64,000 bases of DNA from Gemmatimonadetes bacterium T265. GTDB lineage: Bacteria; Gemmatimonadota; Gemmatimonadetes; Gemmatimonadales; Gemmatimonadaceae. Shown here one piece after another: positions 25,094-33,137 of the stretch (positions are counted from its first letter, which is position 1; each line of letters begins with the position of its first letter). The stretch is from positions 1,054,001-1,118,000 of the forward strand of contig BPUI01000001.1 in NCBI GenBank assembly GCA_019973575.1. The letters are read 5' to 3'. The notes beneath the pieces are model-generated. The model saw only the letters and a program-made list of their open reading frames with translations. It did not search any database and was not told where the DNA came from. A program made the position numbers and the translations under genes.

Positions 25094-26422
25094 ATGACCG
25101 TCGCCGACCGCCCCGCGCCCCCGGACTCCGCCGCCCACGCCGGTAGCCAACCCTTTCCGCCCGCCGTCTCGCAGATGGCGGCCGCGCTCGTCGGCTCGGA
25201 GATCCTCAAGATCGCGGCCGAGATCCGCGCGATGCGCGCCGCGGGCGCGACCGTCTGCAACCTCACGGTCGGCGACTTCGACCCGGCGCAGTTCCGCATC
25301 CCGCGCCCGCTCGAGGAATTCATCGTCGACGCGCTGCGGGCGGGCGAAACCAACTACCCGCCCTCGGCCGGCATCGACCCGCTCCGCGCCGCCGTCAGCG
25401 GCTTCTGGCAGCGCCGCCTCAACCTCGACTACCCGGCGGGGAGCGTGCTCATCACCGGCGGCTCGCGCCCCGGCATCTACGGCACCTACCGCACGCTCGT
25501 CGACGCGGGCGACAAGGTCGTCTACCCGGTGCCGTCGTGGAACAACAACCACTACGTCCACCTCGTCGACGCCGTCGGCGTGCCGCTCGTCTGCGGCCCC
25601 GAGAGCGGCTTCCTTCCGACCGCCGACGCGCTCGCGCCGCTCGTGCGCGACCCCGCGGTGCGCCTCGTCGCGGTGAACTCGCCGCTCAACCCGGCGGGCA
25701 CGTGCTTCACCGCCGACCAGTTGGAGGCGCTCTGCGACGTCATCCTCGCGGAAAACCGGCGCCGCGGCGCGCACGAGCGCCCGCTCTACCTGCTCTACGA
25801 CCAGGTCTACTGGACGCTCACCTTCGGTACGACGCGCCACGTCGACCCGGTGTCGCTCCGGCCGGCGATGCGCGACTACACGGTCTACGTCGACGGCATC
25901 TCGAAGGCGTTCGCGGCGACCGGCGTGCGCGTCGGCTGGGTCGCGGGCCCGGAGCGCGTCGTGCGCGCGATGAGCGACGTGCTGGGTCACGTGGGCGCCT
26001 GGGCCCCGCGCGCCGAGCAGGCCGCGACCGCGCGCTTCATCGCCGACGACGCGGCGGTCGACGCCTACCAGGGCGCGTTCATCGCCGGCGTGCGCGCGCG
26101 GCTCGACGCGCTCCACGACGGCTTCGTCGCGCTCCGCAACCGCAACCTCCCGGTCGAGGCGTTCGCGCCCGCGGGGGCGATCTACCTCTCGGTGCGCCTG
26201 AACGTCCTCGGGCGGCGGACGCCCGACGGCCAGGCGCTCGACACGAACGAGGCGATCCGGCGCTGGCTGCTCGACGCGGCGGGGCTGGCGCTCGTGCCGT
26301 TCCAGGCGTTCGGGACGCGGACGGAGGACGGTTGGTTCCGGGCCTCGGTGGGGGCGACGTCGGTGGAGGAGATCGCGGCGGTGATGCCGAGGGCGCGGGA
26401 GGCGTTAGGCGCGTTGGCGTGA
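25094..26422 (+). CDS. Class I/II PLP-dependent aminotransferase
   Basis: A 442-residue fold-type I aminotransferase. Conserved parts are VCNLTVGDFDP, ETNYPPSAGIDPLRAAV, the PLP-contact region VNSPLNPAGTCF and the Schiff-base lysine in YVDGISKAFAATGVRVGW. The C-terminus holds RASVGATSVEEI, placing the substrate-binding Arg. It resembles aspartate-type aminotransferases but the exact amino donor is not clear. The start at ATG 25094 shares a 25-base gap with the divergent FAD oxidase. It ends immediately before a long imperfect palindrome and is convergent with serA. Confidence 0.87.
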   Translation: MTVADRPAPPDSAAHAGSQPFPPAVSQMAAALVGSEILKIAAEIRAMRAAGATVCNLTVGDFDPAQFRIPRPLEEFIVDALRAGETNYPPSAGIDPLRAAVSGFWQRRLNLDYPAGSVLITGGSRPGIYGTYRTLVDAGDKVVYPVPSWNNNHYVHLVDAVGVPLVCGPESGFLPTADALAPLVRDPAVRLVAVNSPLNPAGTCFTADQLEALCDVILAENRRRGAHERPLYLLYDQVYWTLTFGTTRHVDPVSLRPAMRDYTVYVDGISKAFAATGVRVGWVAGPERVVRAMSDVLGHVGAWAPRAEQAATARFIADDAAVDAYQGAFIAGVRARLDALHDGFVALRNRNLPVEAFAPAGAIYLSVRLNVLGRRTPDGQALDTNEAIRRWLLDAAGLALVPFQAFGTRTEDGWFRASVGATSVEEIAAVMPRAREALGALA

Positions 26423-26440
26423 CCGCGACGGGGGGGGACG

Positions 26441-26633
26441 GGGCGGTCGGGACGGCGCGGTTGGAGAGGCGCTGTTGAGACCCGGCTGTTGGTCCGACGC
26501 TGTTGAAACGGCGCGGTCGGTGGTGCGGCGCGCCCGGCCGGGGTCCCCGCCGTCCCGGCCGCGCCCCGCCAACCGCGCGGCACCAACAGCCGGGTCTCAA
26601 CAGCGCCTCTCCGACCGCGCGTCCCGACCGCCC
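26441..26633. repeat. 193-bp imperfect palindrome between convergent genes
   Basis: Left arm 26441-26493 pairs with right arm 26582-26633. The central 35 bases of each arm (26459-26493 and 26582-26616) match with one mismatch, and the outer parts match with one inserted base and one mismatch. The loop region also shows weaker pairing. It occupies nearly the whole 239-base gap between the aminotransferase and serA stops. It could be a bidirectional terminator or a remnant element; no gene was found in it. Confidence 0.8.
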
Positions 26634-26661
26634 TTCCGTTCGTCCCGCAGCCCCCGGCGGG

Positions 26662-28284
26662 CTACCCCCGCCAGACGGCGACGGCGGCCCCGTGTACCTC
26701 CGGCAGATCCCGCAACGCCGCCCGCACCGCCTCGCTCACCGCCCCGTCCACCGCCACCACCGCCAGCGCCTCCCCCCCCTGCGCGAGCCGCGCCTGGTGG
26801 TACTCCGCGATGTTCACCCCCGCGTGCCCGAGCAGCGTCCCGACCCGCCCGATCACGCCGGGCACGTCGCGGTTGGTGAGTACGAGCAGCGTCTGCCGCG
26901 GGTTCACGTCGACCGGGTACGCCCCGATCCGCGTCAGCCGCGGGCTCCCGTCCGCCGGCGCGACGCCGGCCACCGTCAGCTCCTGCATCGCGCCGCGGAG
27001 CGAGACCTCGACCGCGTTCGGCGCGAGCGCCCCGCTCTCGCCCGCGGCCAGCTCCAGCCCGCGCCCCGCCGCGACCGCGCGCGCGTTGATCAGGTTGAGC
27101 CGCTCCTGCTCCACCACCCCCTCGACCGCGCCGAGCGCCGCCGCGCCTAACAGCGCCTCGCGCCCCGCGGCGAGCCCCGCGCCCGTGCGCACCGTGAGCC
27201 GCTGCACGGCGCGCACGCCGAGGTCCGCGAGCACCGCGCGCGCCACCGCCGCCGCCCGCCGCGCGACGAGCATCGCCGGCCCGAGCGCGGCCCACGAGTC
27301 GCCCGTCCCGTCCGCCCCGGCCACGTTCATCGAGCGCGACAGCTCCCCCGAGACGAGCGCGTCGCGCACCGCGGCGCACACGTCGACCGCCACGTTCCGC
27401 TGCGCCTCCGCCGTGTTGGCGCCGAGGTGCGGCGTGAGGAATACGTTGGGCAGCGCGCGCAGCGGGTGGTCCGCCGGCGGCGGCTCGCTCGTGTAGACGT
27501 CGAGCACCGCGCCCCGCAGCGCGCCGCCCCCGGGCAGGCCGTGCTCCAGCACGGCGAGCAGCGCGCCCTCGTCGACGATCCCGCCGCGCGCCATGTTCAC
27601 GACGATCGACCCCGGCTTGAGCCGCCCCAGTTCGCGCCGGCCGACCAGCCCCCGGGTCTCGTCAGTGAGCGGCGTGTGCACCGTGAGGACGTCCGCCTCG
27701 TCGGCCAGTGCGTCCAGCGTCGCGGCGCGGCGCACGCGCAGCGCGGTGAACCGGCCGTCCGCCACGTACGGGTCGAACGCGACCACCTCGGCGCCGAAGG
27801 CGTGCGCGCGCCCGGCGATCTCGCCCCCGATGCGGCCGAGCCCGGCGATGCCGATCGTCCGCCCCTTGAGCTCGGCGCCGACGAAGCTGCCGCGGTCCCA
27901 GCGGCCCGCGCGCATCGCCTCGTGGGCGCGGGGCAGCTCGCGCAGCAGGCCGATGACCGCGCCGAAGAACAGCTCGGCGACCGCGACCGTATTCCCGGCG
28001 GGGGCGTTGATCACGGCCACCCCCAACGCGGTCGCGACGTCCATCGCCACGTTGTCGACCCCGACCCCTGCACGTCCGACGACCTTCAGCCGCTTGCCCG
28101 CTTCGAGCAGTTCGGGCGAAATCTTCGTCGCGCTCCGGCCGACGATCGCGTCGTAGTCGCCGATGCGCTCAAGCAGCGCGGCCGGCGGGAGCGTGGGCAC
28201 CTCGTCGACCCGCAGACGCGGGTCGGCGGCGAGGAGGGCGAGACCGTCGCGGTCGACGTCGTCGGTGACGAGAATGCGGTACAT
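26662..28284 (-). CDS. serA: D-3-phosphoglycerate dehydrogenase
   Basis: Catalyses the first step of serine synthesis, oxidising 3-phosphoglycerate with NAD. 540 residues, matching the long class with an extra ASB domain. It begins MYRILVTDDVDRDGLALL. The nucleotide-binding motif is GIAGLGRIGGEIAGRA (about 147-162), the catalytic region includes VVNMARGGIVDEGAL, and the Glu/His part is FLTPHLGANTAEAQRNVA. The ASB domain covers about 320-455 and the ACT domain starts near RQTLLVLTNRDVPGVIGRVG, for serine feedback control. The class V aminotransferase and the SerB-like phosphatase elsewhere in the window could supply later steps. Confidence 0.95.
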   Translation of the reverse strand: MYRILVTDDVDRDGLALLAADPRLRVDEVPTLPPAALLERIGDYDAIVGRSATKISPELLEAGKRLKVVGRAGVGVDNVAMDVATALGVAVINAPAGNTVAVAELFFGAVIGLLRELPRAHEAMRAGRWDRGSFVGAELKGRTIGIAGLGRIGGEIAGRAHAFGAEVVAFDPYVADGRFTALRVRRAATLDALADEADVLTVHTPLTDETRGLVGRRELGRLKPGSIVVNMARGGIVDEGALLAVLEHGLPGGGALRGAVLDVYTSEPPPADHPLRALPNVFLTPHLGANTAEAQRNVAVDVCAAVRDALVSGELSRSMNVAGADGTGDSWAALGPAMLVARRAAAVARAVLADLGVRAVQRLTVRTGAGLAAGREALLGAAALGAVEGVVEQERLNLINARAVAAGRGLELAAGESGALAPNAVEVSLRGAMQELTVAGVAPADGSPRLTRIGAYPVDVNPRQTLLVLTNRDVPGVIGRVGTLLGHAGVNIAEYHQARLAQGGEALAVVAVDGAVSEAVRAALRDLPEVHGAAVAVWRG

Positions 28285-28351
28285 GCCGGCTGGGTGTGGG
28301 TCAGGGGCGCCGATCCGGCACCCCCGTCAACTTACCCCGCCCCCGGAACGG

Positions 28352-28379
28352 CCGGACCCCCGCCTGCGCGGGGGTCCGG
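28352..28379 (-). terminator. Strong hairpin after the anti-sigma gene
   Basis: Perfect 12-bp stem CCGGACCCCCGC / GCGGGGGTCCGG with a four-base CTGC loop, 41 bases after the anti-sigma stop at 28420 and before the serA start at 28284. No T-run follows. Confidence 0.65.
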
Positions 28380-28419
28380 GGAACCGCCGTCGTCGTACGG
28401 CCGCTCGAACGTGACGACG

Positions 28420-29328
28420 CTAGTGCGACAGCCCGACCAGTCGGACCGACGGCGCGCCCGGCGCCGCGGTGCGGAGCTGCGACGGCGCCTCGCCCGCGAG
28501 GAGTGCGGCCGGCCAAACCGGGATGCCCGCCGACGTCGGCCCGAGCAGCGCCGCCGCTTCGAGCGCACCCGCGGGGAGTGGGATGTAAACGGGCGCGCCA
28601 AGGTCGTCGGTGTCGCGCACATCCGCGAAGCGACTGCCCGTCTGACGATCGGCCGCCAGGCGCTCCGCCGCCCGCGACCGGGCGGGGTGCGTCGCGCCGG
28701 CGACCGCCGGCGGGCGCGCGACACTCTGCGCGGGCGTGGCAGCGACCTCAGTCGCGGCGGGCATCGCGCCGGCGAAAGCCGGGCCGCCGAAAACCCGCCC
28801 GCCGAACGGCGTGTCGCGAGCCGGCGCGTCGCGAGCCGGTGCGTCCGCCGCGCCCACAGTCGAAGCGTTAGGCCCAACGGCTGCGGGCGTCACGTCGCGC
28901 CCGCCGCGGATCGCGTACCCCGCCGACACCGCCGCGAGCACGACCGCCGCGGCGACCGCCTGCCGCCCCCAACCGCCGGCGTCTTGCGCCAACCGCTCGT
29001 ACCACCGCGCCTCGTAATGCCGCGCCTCGGACCAGCCCGCGTCCATCCGCCGCGCCAGCGACCAGGCCGTCCGCCCCTCGGCGTGCGTTTCGCCGCGCGA
29101 CTCGGTGCGCACGTCGCGCAGCCGCGCCTCCAACCGCGCCGCGAAGTCGGCCGAGGGCTCGATCGTCGGCAGGTTGCGGGCAAGGAGGAGCGACCGGCGG
29201 ACCAGCGTGTCGTGCGCGCCGCACGCGGCGCACTCGACGCGGTGCCGCTCCGCCGCCACGAGCACGTCACCCGGGAGGGTATCGTCCACGTACGCGAGGT
29301 GATGCCGACGGAATTCGGAGCAGTCCAT
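28420..29328 (-). CDS. Anti-sigma factor with zinc-finger domain and one membrane span
   Basis: A 302-residue membrane protein predicted to hold the upstream ECF sigma factor inactive. The N-terminal domain (MDCSEFRRHHLAYVDDTLPG) contains the ZAS zinc motif HRVECAAC (H-x3-C-x2-C). A single hydrophobic span, AVAAAVVLAAVSAGYAI, lies at about 125-141. The remaining about 160 residues are Ala/Pro-rich and should be periplasmic. ATG 29328 is chosen because it gives the canonical domain start. The gene follows the sigma gene on the same strand after 174 bases containing a hairpin, so expression may be lower than that of the sigma factor. Confidence 0.85.
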   Translation of the reverse strand: MDCSEFRRHHLAYVDDTLPGDVLVAAERHRVECAACGAHDTLVRRSLLLARNLPTIEPSADFAARLEARLRDVRTESRGETHAEGRTAWSLARRMDAGWSEARHYEARWYERLAQDAGGWGRQAVAAAVVLAAVSAGYAIRGGRDVTPAAVGPNASTVGAADAPARDAPARDTPFGGRVFGGPAFAGAMPAATEVAATPAQSVARPPAVAGATHPARSRAAERLAADRQTGSRFADVRDTDDLGAPVYIPLPAGALEAAALLGPTSAGIPVWPAALLAGEAPSQLRTAAPGAPSVRLVGLSH

Positions 29329-29455
29329 GACGGGGCAGCGGTGGGGGGAATCGGCGTCCGGTACCCGGCGGCAGGGGTAGGGGTTCCGGATGTTCCCGGA
29401 GTGGTACGCGGCGGGGCCGCTGCGTCGCGCCGCAGTCCCGCCCCTCGAAACACGA

Positions 29456-29479
29456 ACGGGCGCCCCCAAGGACGCCCGT
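29456..29479 (-). terminator. Hairpin between sigma and anti-sigma genes
   Basis: On the minus strand this reads as a 10-bp stem (one G-U pair) closed by a TTGG tetraloop, 24 bases after the sigma stop. It may act as a terminator or attenuator that sets the ratio of sigma factor to anti-sigma factor. Confidence 0.55.
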
Positions 29480-29502
29480 CACGCCAACGATCCCCGCCGC
29501 GC

Positions 29503-30156
29503 TTACCGCAGCTTCGGCTCGATCAGATCCGCAAAACTGTTCCGCGCCCGGTTGAGCCGCGACTTCACCGTCCCAAGGTTGGTGTGCGTGATGTCGGCGA
29601 TCTCCTCATAGCTCTTTCCCTCGAGCTCGCGGAGTACGAACACCTCGCGGTGGTGCGCCGGGAGCTTGGCCACACTTTCCTCGACCAGCTCGCGCAGGTG
29701 GCGCTTGCGGTAGAGGTCGTCCGGGCGGCTGGCCGAGTCTTCGAACTGGAGCGGCCGGTCGTCTTCCTGGCTCGTCTTCTTGATCGCCTGAAAGAGCACG
29801 AGCGGGTTGCGCGAGCGGTTGCGCAGCTCGTTCTTCGCCAGGTTGCTCGCGATCGTGTAGATCCATGTCGAAAACTTCTTCGAGCGGTCGAAGCGACCGA
29901 TGTGCCGGTACACGCGGATGAAGACCTCCTGGACGAGGTCCTCCGCCTTCTCCCGATCGCCGATCGTGCGATAGATGAAATTCAGGAGTCGCGTCTGGTA
30001 CCGCGACACGAGCTCCTGGAAGGCGCGCTCCTCGCCGCCGAGGAAGGTGGCGACGACGTCGCCGTCCTCCATCGACTTGAGCTGCTCGCGCACCGCGGCG
30101 CCCTGCTGGGCCGCGCTGAGCTGCGAGGTGCCACGCTTGAGTGCGACGTCCGCCAT
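29503..30156 (-). CDS. ECF-type RNA polymerase sigma factor (RpoE-like)
   Basis: Group IV sigma factor of 217 residues. Region 2 reads LLNFIYRTIGDREKAEDLVQ through VFIRVYRHIGRFD and KFSTWIYTIASNLAKNELRN. Region 4 reads LPAHHREVFVLRELEGKSYE then EIADITHTNLGTVKSRLNRA, the -35-binding helix-turn-helix. A charged linker of about 45 residues separates them. It is followed by its likely anti-sigma gene. ATG 30156 has a GGGGGAGCAG ribosome site; the upstream extension in frame is low-complexity. The nested dyad at 30368-30402 lies about 210 bases upstream. Confidence 0.93.
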   Translation of the reverse strand: MADVALKRGTSQLSAAQQGAAVREQLKSMEDGDVVATFLGGEERAFQELVSRYQTRLLNFIYRTIGDREKAEDLVQEVFIRVYRHIGRFDRSKKFSTWIYTIASNLAKNELRNRSRNPLVLFQAIKKTSQEDDRPLQFEDSASRPDDLYRKRHLRELVEESVAKLPAHHREVFVLRELEGKSYEEIADITHTNLGTVKSRLNRARNSFADLIEPKLR

Positions 30157-30367
30157 CTGCTCCCCCGAGATGCCTGCGTCTGCGTAGTGCGTGCGTCGTA
30201 GTGTGCCGAGGTGCCGCGGGCTTCCGAAGGCACCCCGTGTGCCTTCCGCCCTACCACCCGGGGTGCGCGCGCAACTCGTTGACACGCAACGCGATCGCTC
30301 CCCCTACGACCTGACCAATCTAGCCACTCCCAGCCCCGCTGTCCACTCACGGCCACACCCCGGGAGG

Positions 30368-30402
30368 ACAAATCTGCACGACGTGACACGTAGCAGATTT
30401 GT
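30368..30402. promoter_or_regulatory. Nested inverted repeat between Nudix and sigma genes
   Basis: Perfect arms ACAAATCTGC (30368-30377) and GCAGATTTGT (30393-30402) enclose a second dyad ACGTGACACGT. It is AT-rich compared with its surroundings. It lies 20 bases after the Nudix stop and about 210 bases before the sigma start, so it could be the Nudix terminator or an operator for the sigma promoter. The rest of the 265-base gap shows nothing else. Confidence 0.5.
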
Positions 30403-30421
30403 GCCGACCGGCGCCGCCGGG

Positions 30422-30982
30422 CTACCGCCCCAGCCGGAAACCGGCCGCGAAGAGGAGCGACGACACCGTCTTGCCGTCCCGGATCTCCCCGCGCTCGATC
30501 ATCGCCAGCGCCTCCGACAGCGCACGCGGCTCGAGCGTGAGAAACTCGTCCTTCTCCCGGTGCGCCGCCCCGCGCGTGAGCCCCGTCGCCATGAACAGGT
30601 GGATCTGTTCGTCGCAGAACCCCGGTGTCGTCCAGATCGTCGTGAGCCGCTCCATACGGTCCGCCGTGCAACCGGTTTCTTCCTGCAACTCGCGCCGCGC
30701 GCACACCGCCGGGTCCTCCCCCGCGTCCAGCCGCCCGGCCGGCACCTCCCACAAGTAGCCGCCCGTCGCATACCGGTACTGGCGGATGAGCAGCACCTGC
30801 GGATCCTCCCCCGCCGGGTCGCTCAGGAACGGCACCACCGCGCTCGCGCCCGGGTGTCGAAACATCTCGATCTCGCCCGTCGACCCGTCGGGGTAGCGGA
30901 CCGTGTCGACGTCGACGTGAACGATGCGGCCCGTGTAGACACGCGTCGAGGAGATCTGGCCGGGTTCGGAGTGGTCGGGCAT
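30422..30982 (-). CDS. Nudix hydrolase, ADP-ribose pyrophosphatase type
   Basis: A 186-residue enzyme that hydrolyses nucleoside diphosphate-linked compounds, most likely ADP-ribose. The Nudix box is complete: AGRLDAGEDPAVCARRELQEETG, with key residues G, E, R-E and E-E at the standard spacing (quoted fragments AGRLDAGED and RRELQEETG). The N-terminal strand region RVYTGRIVHVDVDTVRYPDG and EMFRHPGASAVV are typical of the ADP-ribose pyrophosphatase group, as is the downstream TPGFCDEQIHLFMA. ATG 30982 starts the family-like opening. It is followed on the same strand by the sigma factor after 265 bases. Confidence 0.9.
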   Translation of the reverse strand: MPDHSEPGQISSTRVYTGRIVHVDVDTVRYPDGSTGEIEMFRHPGASAVVPFLSDPAGEDPQVLLIRQYRYATGGYLWEVPAGRLDAGEDPAVCARRELQEETGCTADRMERLTTIWTTPGFCDEQIHLFMATGLTRGAAHREKDEFLTLEPRALSEALAMIERGEIRDGKTVSSLLFAAGFRLGR

Positions 30983-31021
30983 GCGGGCGTTCGGAGTGGA
31001 GACAAGGGCCAGCTGCGTGCG

Positions 31022-31129
31022 GTCATCCTGAGCGCAGCGAAGGATCGCTGCCCCCGCTGACGAGCCCCGACGGGTCTGTCACCAGGGACAGCGATCCTTC
31101 GCCTTCGCTACGCTGCGGCTCAGGATGAC
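31022..31129. repeat. Interspersed palindromic repeat, copy 1
   Basis: Element bounded by TCCTGAGCGCAGCGAAGGAT on the left and its inverted counterpart (GATCCTTCG then CGGCTCAGGATGAC) on the right, in the 221-base gap between the SET and Nudix genes. Related copies lie at 48769-48896 and 53189-53308. Confidence 0.85.
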
Positions 31130-31203
31130 GACGCTTCCCGTGTTCCGACGCAGCGCACCCATCATACCGCCGCCCCTCGGCCGGCACGGGCACCGGCCGA
31201 CCG

Positions 31204-31749
31204 CTACTTCCTTCCCCGCCCCTTCTTCCGCGGCGCCAAAATTGTCCCCCGGCAACTCGGCGTCCCACACCGGCACGCGTAAAACCGCTCGTCCTCCTCG
31301 GTGTGCGCGTCGGTCCGCTCGTACTGGTAGTCGTACGTCAGCTCCGTCCCCGGCTGGAGATTCTTCAACGTGTGGATGAAGATCCGCCCGTCGTCGATCC
31401 ACGCCTCGCAGTTCGGCTCGCACGAGTGATTGATGAACCGCGAGTCGTTCCCGCCCCGCCGCCCGTCGATCACCTCGTCCTCGTCGAGCGTGAACAGGAA
31501 CGTGTGGTGCCGCTTCATCCCCGCCTCGGCGTACCGCCGGTCCGCCTCCGCCTGGGTGATGTGCTCCCCCTCGTACTCCGCGATCCGCTGCCCCTTGCGC
31601 AGCCGCCGCGTCGCGAACGCGCCGCGCCCCTGAATCGCCGACCGCCGGATCTCGAACGGCAGCGGCGTCCCGTCGACCATCGTCGCCGGCCGCACCTCGT
31701 CCGGCTTCGCCGCCTTCTCCGCCCTCCCCGCGGGCGCACGCGCGGCCAT
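31204..31749 (-). CDS. SET-domain protein-lysine methyltransferase
   Basis: A 181-residue SET-domain protein, predicted to transfer methyl groups from S-adenosylmethionine to protein lysines. The signature elements are present: SAIQGRGAFATRRLRKGQRI at the N-terminus, SRFINHSCEPNCEAWI, and ELTYDYQYE with the catalytic Tyr. A post-SET cysteine cluster CRCGTPSCRGTI follows. The C-terminus is basic (PRKKGRGRK). Its ATG 31749 overlaps the stop of the inactive-type M16 gene (TGATG), so it is the third gene of a coupled M16-M16-SET operon. The substrate is unknown; the operon context is unusual. Confidence 0.88.
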   Translation of the reverse strand: MAARAPAGRAEKAAKPDEVRPATMVDGTPLPFEIRRSAIQGRGAFATRRLRKGQRIAEYEGEHITQAEADRRYAEAGMKRHHTFLFTLDEDEVIDGRRGGNDSRFINHSCEPNCEAWIDDGRIFIHTLKNLQPGTELTYDYQYERTDAHTEEDERFYACRCGTPSCRGTILAPRKKGRGRK

Positions 31750-33137
31750 CAGCGCACCACCGCGTCGACGTCGTGCACGACGAGCGGCCCGAACCCGAGC
31801 GCTTCGAGCGGCCCCTGCACCGCCGCCGGGTCGCCGACGACGAGCAGTTGCAGCGCCTCCGGCCGCAGGTGCTCGCGCGCCACGCGCCGCACGTCCTCGG
31901 CCGTCACCCCGCGCACCCGCTCGCGGTACGCGTCGAAGTAGTCGTCCGGCAGCCCGTACACGACCGCGCTCGCGAGCGCCGACGCGATCGCCGCCGTCGT
32001 CTCGTAGCGGATGGGGAACACGCCGTCGAGGTAGCTCGTCGCGAGCGACAGCTCGTCGTCGCCCACCGACTCCTCGCGGACGCGGTCGATCTCGATCAGC
32101 ATCTCCTTCGCCGCCGCGACGGTGACGTCGCTCGCCACCGCGCTCTCGACCGAGAACGGCCCCGCCGCGCGCCGCCAGTCGAACCCCGAGCGCGCGCCGT
32201 ACGTGTAGCCGTGCCGCTCGCGCAGGTTCATGTTCACCCGCGAGTTGAACAACCCGCCGAGGATGCTGTTCATGACGAGGAGCGGGAAGTAGTCGGGCGT
32301 GTCGCGCGGCACGCCGACGTGGCCGAGTCGCACCTCGCTCTGCGCGGCGTCGGCCTTCGGGACGAGGTGCACGCGCCGCGTCGCCGACCCCGGCGCGTCG
32401 ACCGGCGCCGGCGCCGGCGCGGCCGGCCCGCCCCACGTGCCTAACGTCCGCGCCACGAGCGCCTCCGCCTCGTCCGCGGTCACGTCGCCCGCGACGACCA
32501 CGGTCGCCGCCGCGGGGTGGTAGCGCGCCGCGTGGAACGCGCGCACGTCCGCCTCGGTGAGCGCCGCGACCGACGCCTCGCCCCCCGCCTCCGCGCGCGC
32601 GTACCGCGAGCCGCCCGCGTACACGGCGCGCGCGAACGCCTCCTCCGCGAGCCCCCGCGGCTCCGAGCGCAGGTGCAGCAGCTCGGCCAGCCGCTCGCCC
32701 TTGAGCCGGTCCACCTCGCGCACCGGGAACGCGGGGCGCACGAGCACGTCCGCGAGCACCTCGAATGCCTCCGCGAGCTTCGGCGCGAGTGCGGTGAGCG
32801 AGACGACCGCCGCGTCCCAGTCCGCCCCGCTGTCGAGCGCGGACCCCAGCCGCTCCACGCGCTCGACGAGCGCGACGGCGTCCATGGTCGCGGTGCCCTC
32901 GACGAGCGCGCGCGCCGTGAGCACCGCGAGCCCCTCCTGCCCGGCCGGGTCCGACGCGGCCCCCGCGTCCACGACGACGACCACGCTCACGAGCGGCAGC
33001 CGGTGCACGGGCGCGACGACGAGTCGCAAGCCGTTCGGCAGCGCGCGCCGCTCGAAGTGCGGGAAGTGGTACGGCCGCGGCGCCCCGGCACCCGGCCGCG
33101 GCGGGGCCTCCGGCGCGACGGTCCCGACGGCCGTCAC
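31749..33137 (-). CDS. M16-family peptidase-like subunit lacking the zinc motif (pair 1)
   Basis: A 462-residue pitrilysin-family protein. At the position of the HxxEH zinc site it has GQEGLAVLTARAL, so it cannot bind the catalytic zinc. It keeps the C-terminal-domain motif RERHGYTYGARSGFDW, with the Arg/Tyr pair that contacts substrate in M16B heterodimers. It therefore looks like the non-catalytic partner of the upstream active subunit. The GTG start at 33137 overlaps the upstream stop as GTGA. No signal peptide is seen, implying a cytoplasmic complex, unlike the second M16 pair. Confidence 0.9.
   Translation of the reverse strand: MTAVGTVAPEAPPRPGAGAPRPYHFPHFERRALPNGLRLVVAPVHRLPLVSVVVVVDAGAASDPAGQEGLAVLTARALVEGTATMDAVALVERVERLGSALDSGADWDAAVVSLTALAPKLAEAFEVLADVLVRPAFPVREVDRLKGERLAELLHLRSEPRGLAEEAFARAVYAGGSRYARAEAGGEASVAALTEADVRAFHAARYHPAAATVVVAGDVTADEAEALVARTLGTWGGPAAPAPAPVDAPGSATRRVHLVPKADAAQSEVRLGHVGVPRDTPDYFPLLVMNSILGGLFNSRVNMNLRERHGYTYGARSGFDWRRAAGPFSVESAVASDVTVAAAKEMLIEIDRVREESVGDDELSLATSYLDGVFPIRYETTAAIASALASAVVYGLPDDYFDAYRERVRGVTAEDVRRVAREHLRPEALQLLVVGDPAAVQGPLEALGFGPLVVHDVDAVVR

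Noticed and set aside
31022-31129. Small non-coding RNA or insertion sequence
   Set aside because: No transposase frame and no independent promoter or terminator pattern; the recurrence of the same ends elsewhere fits a palindromic repeat family better.
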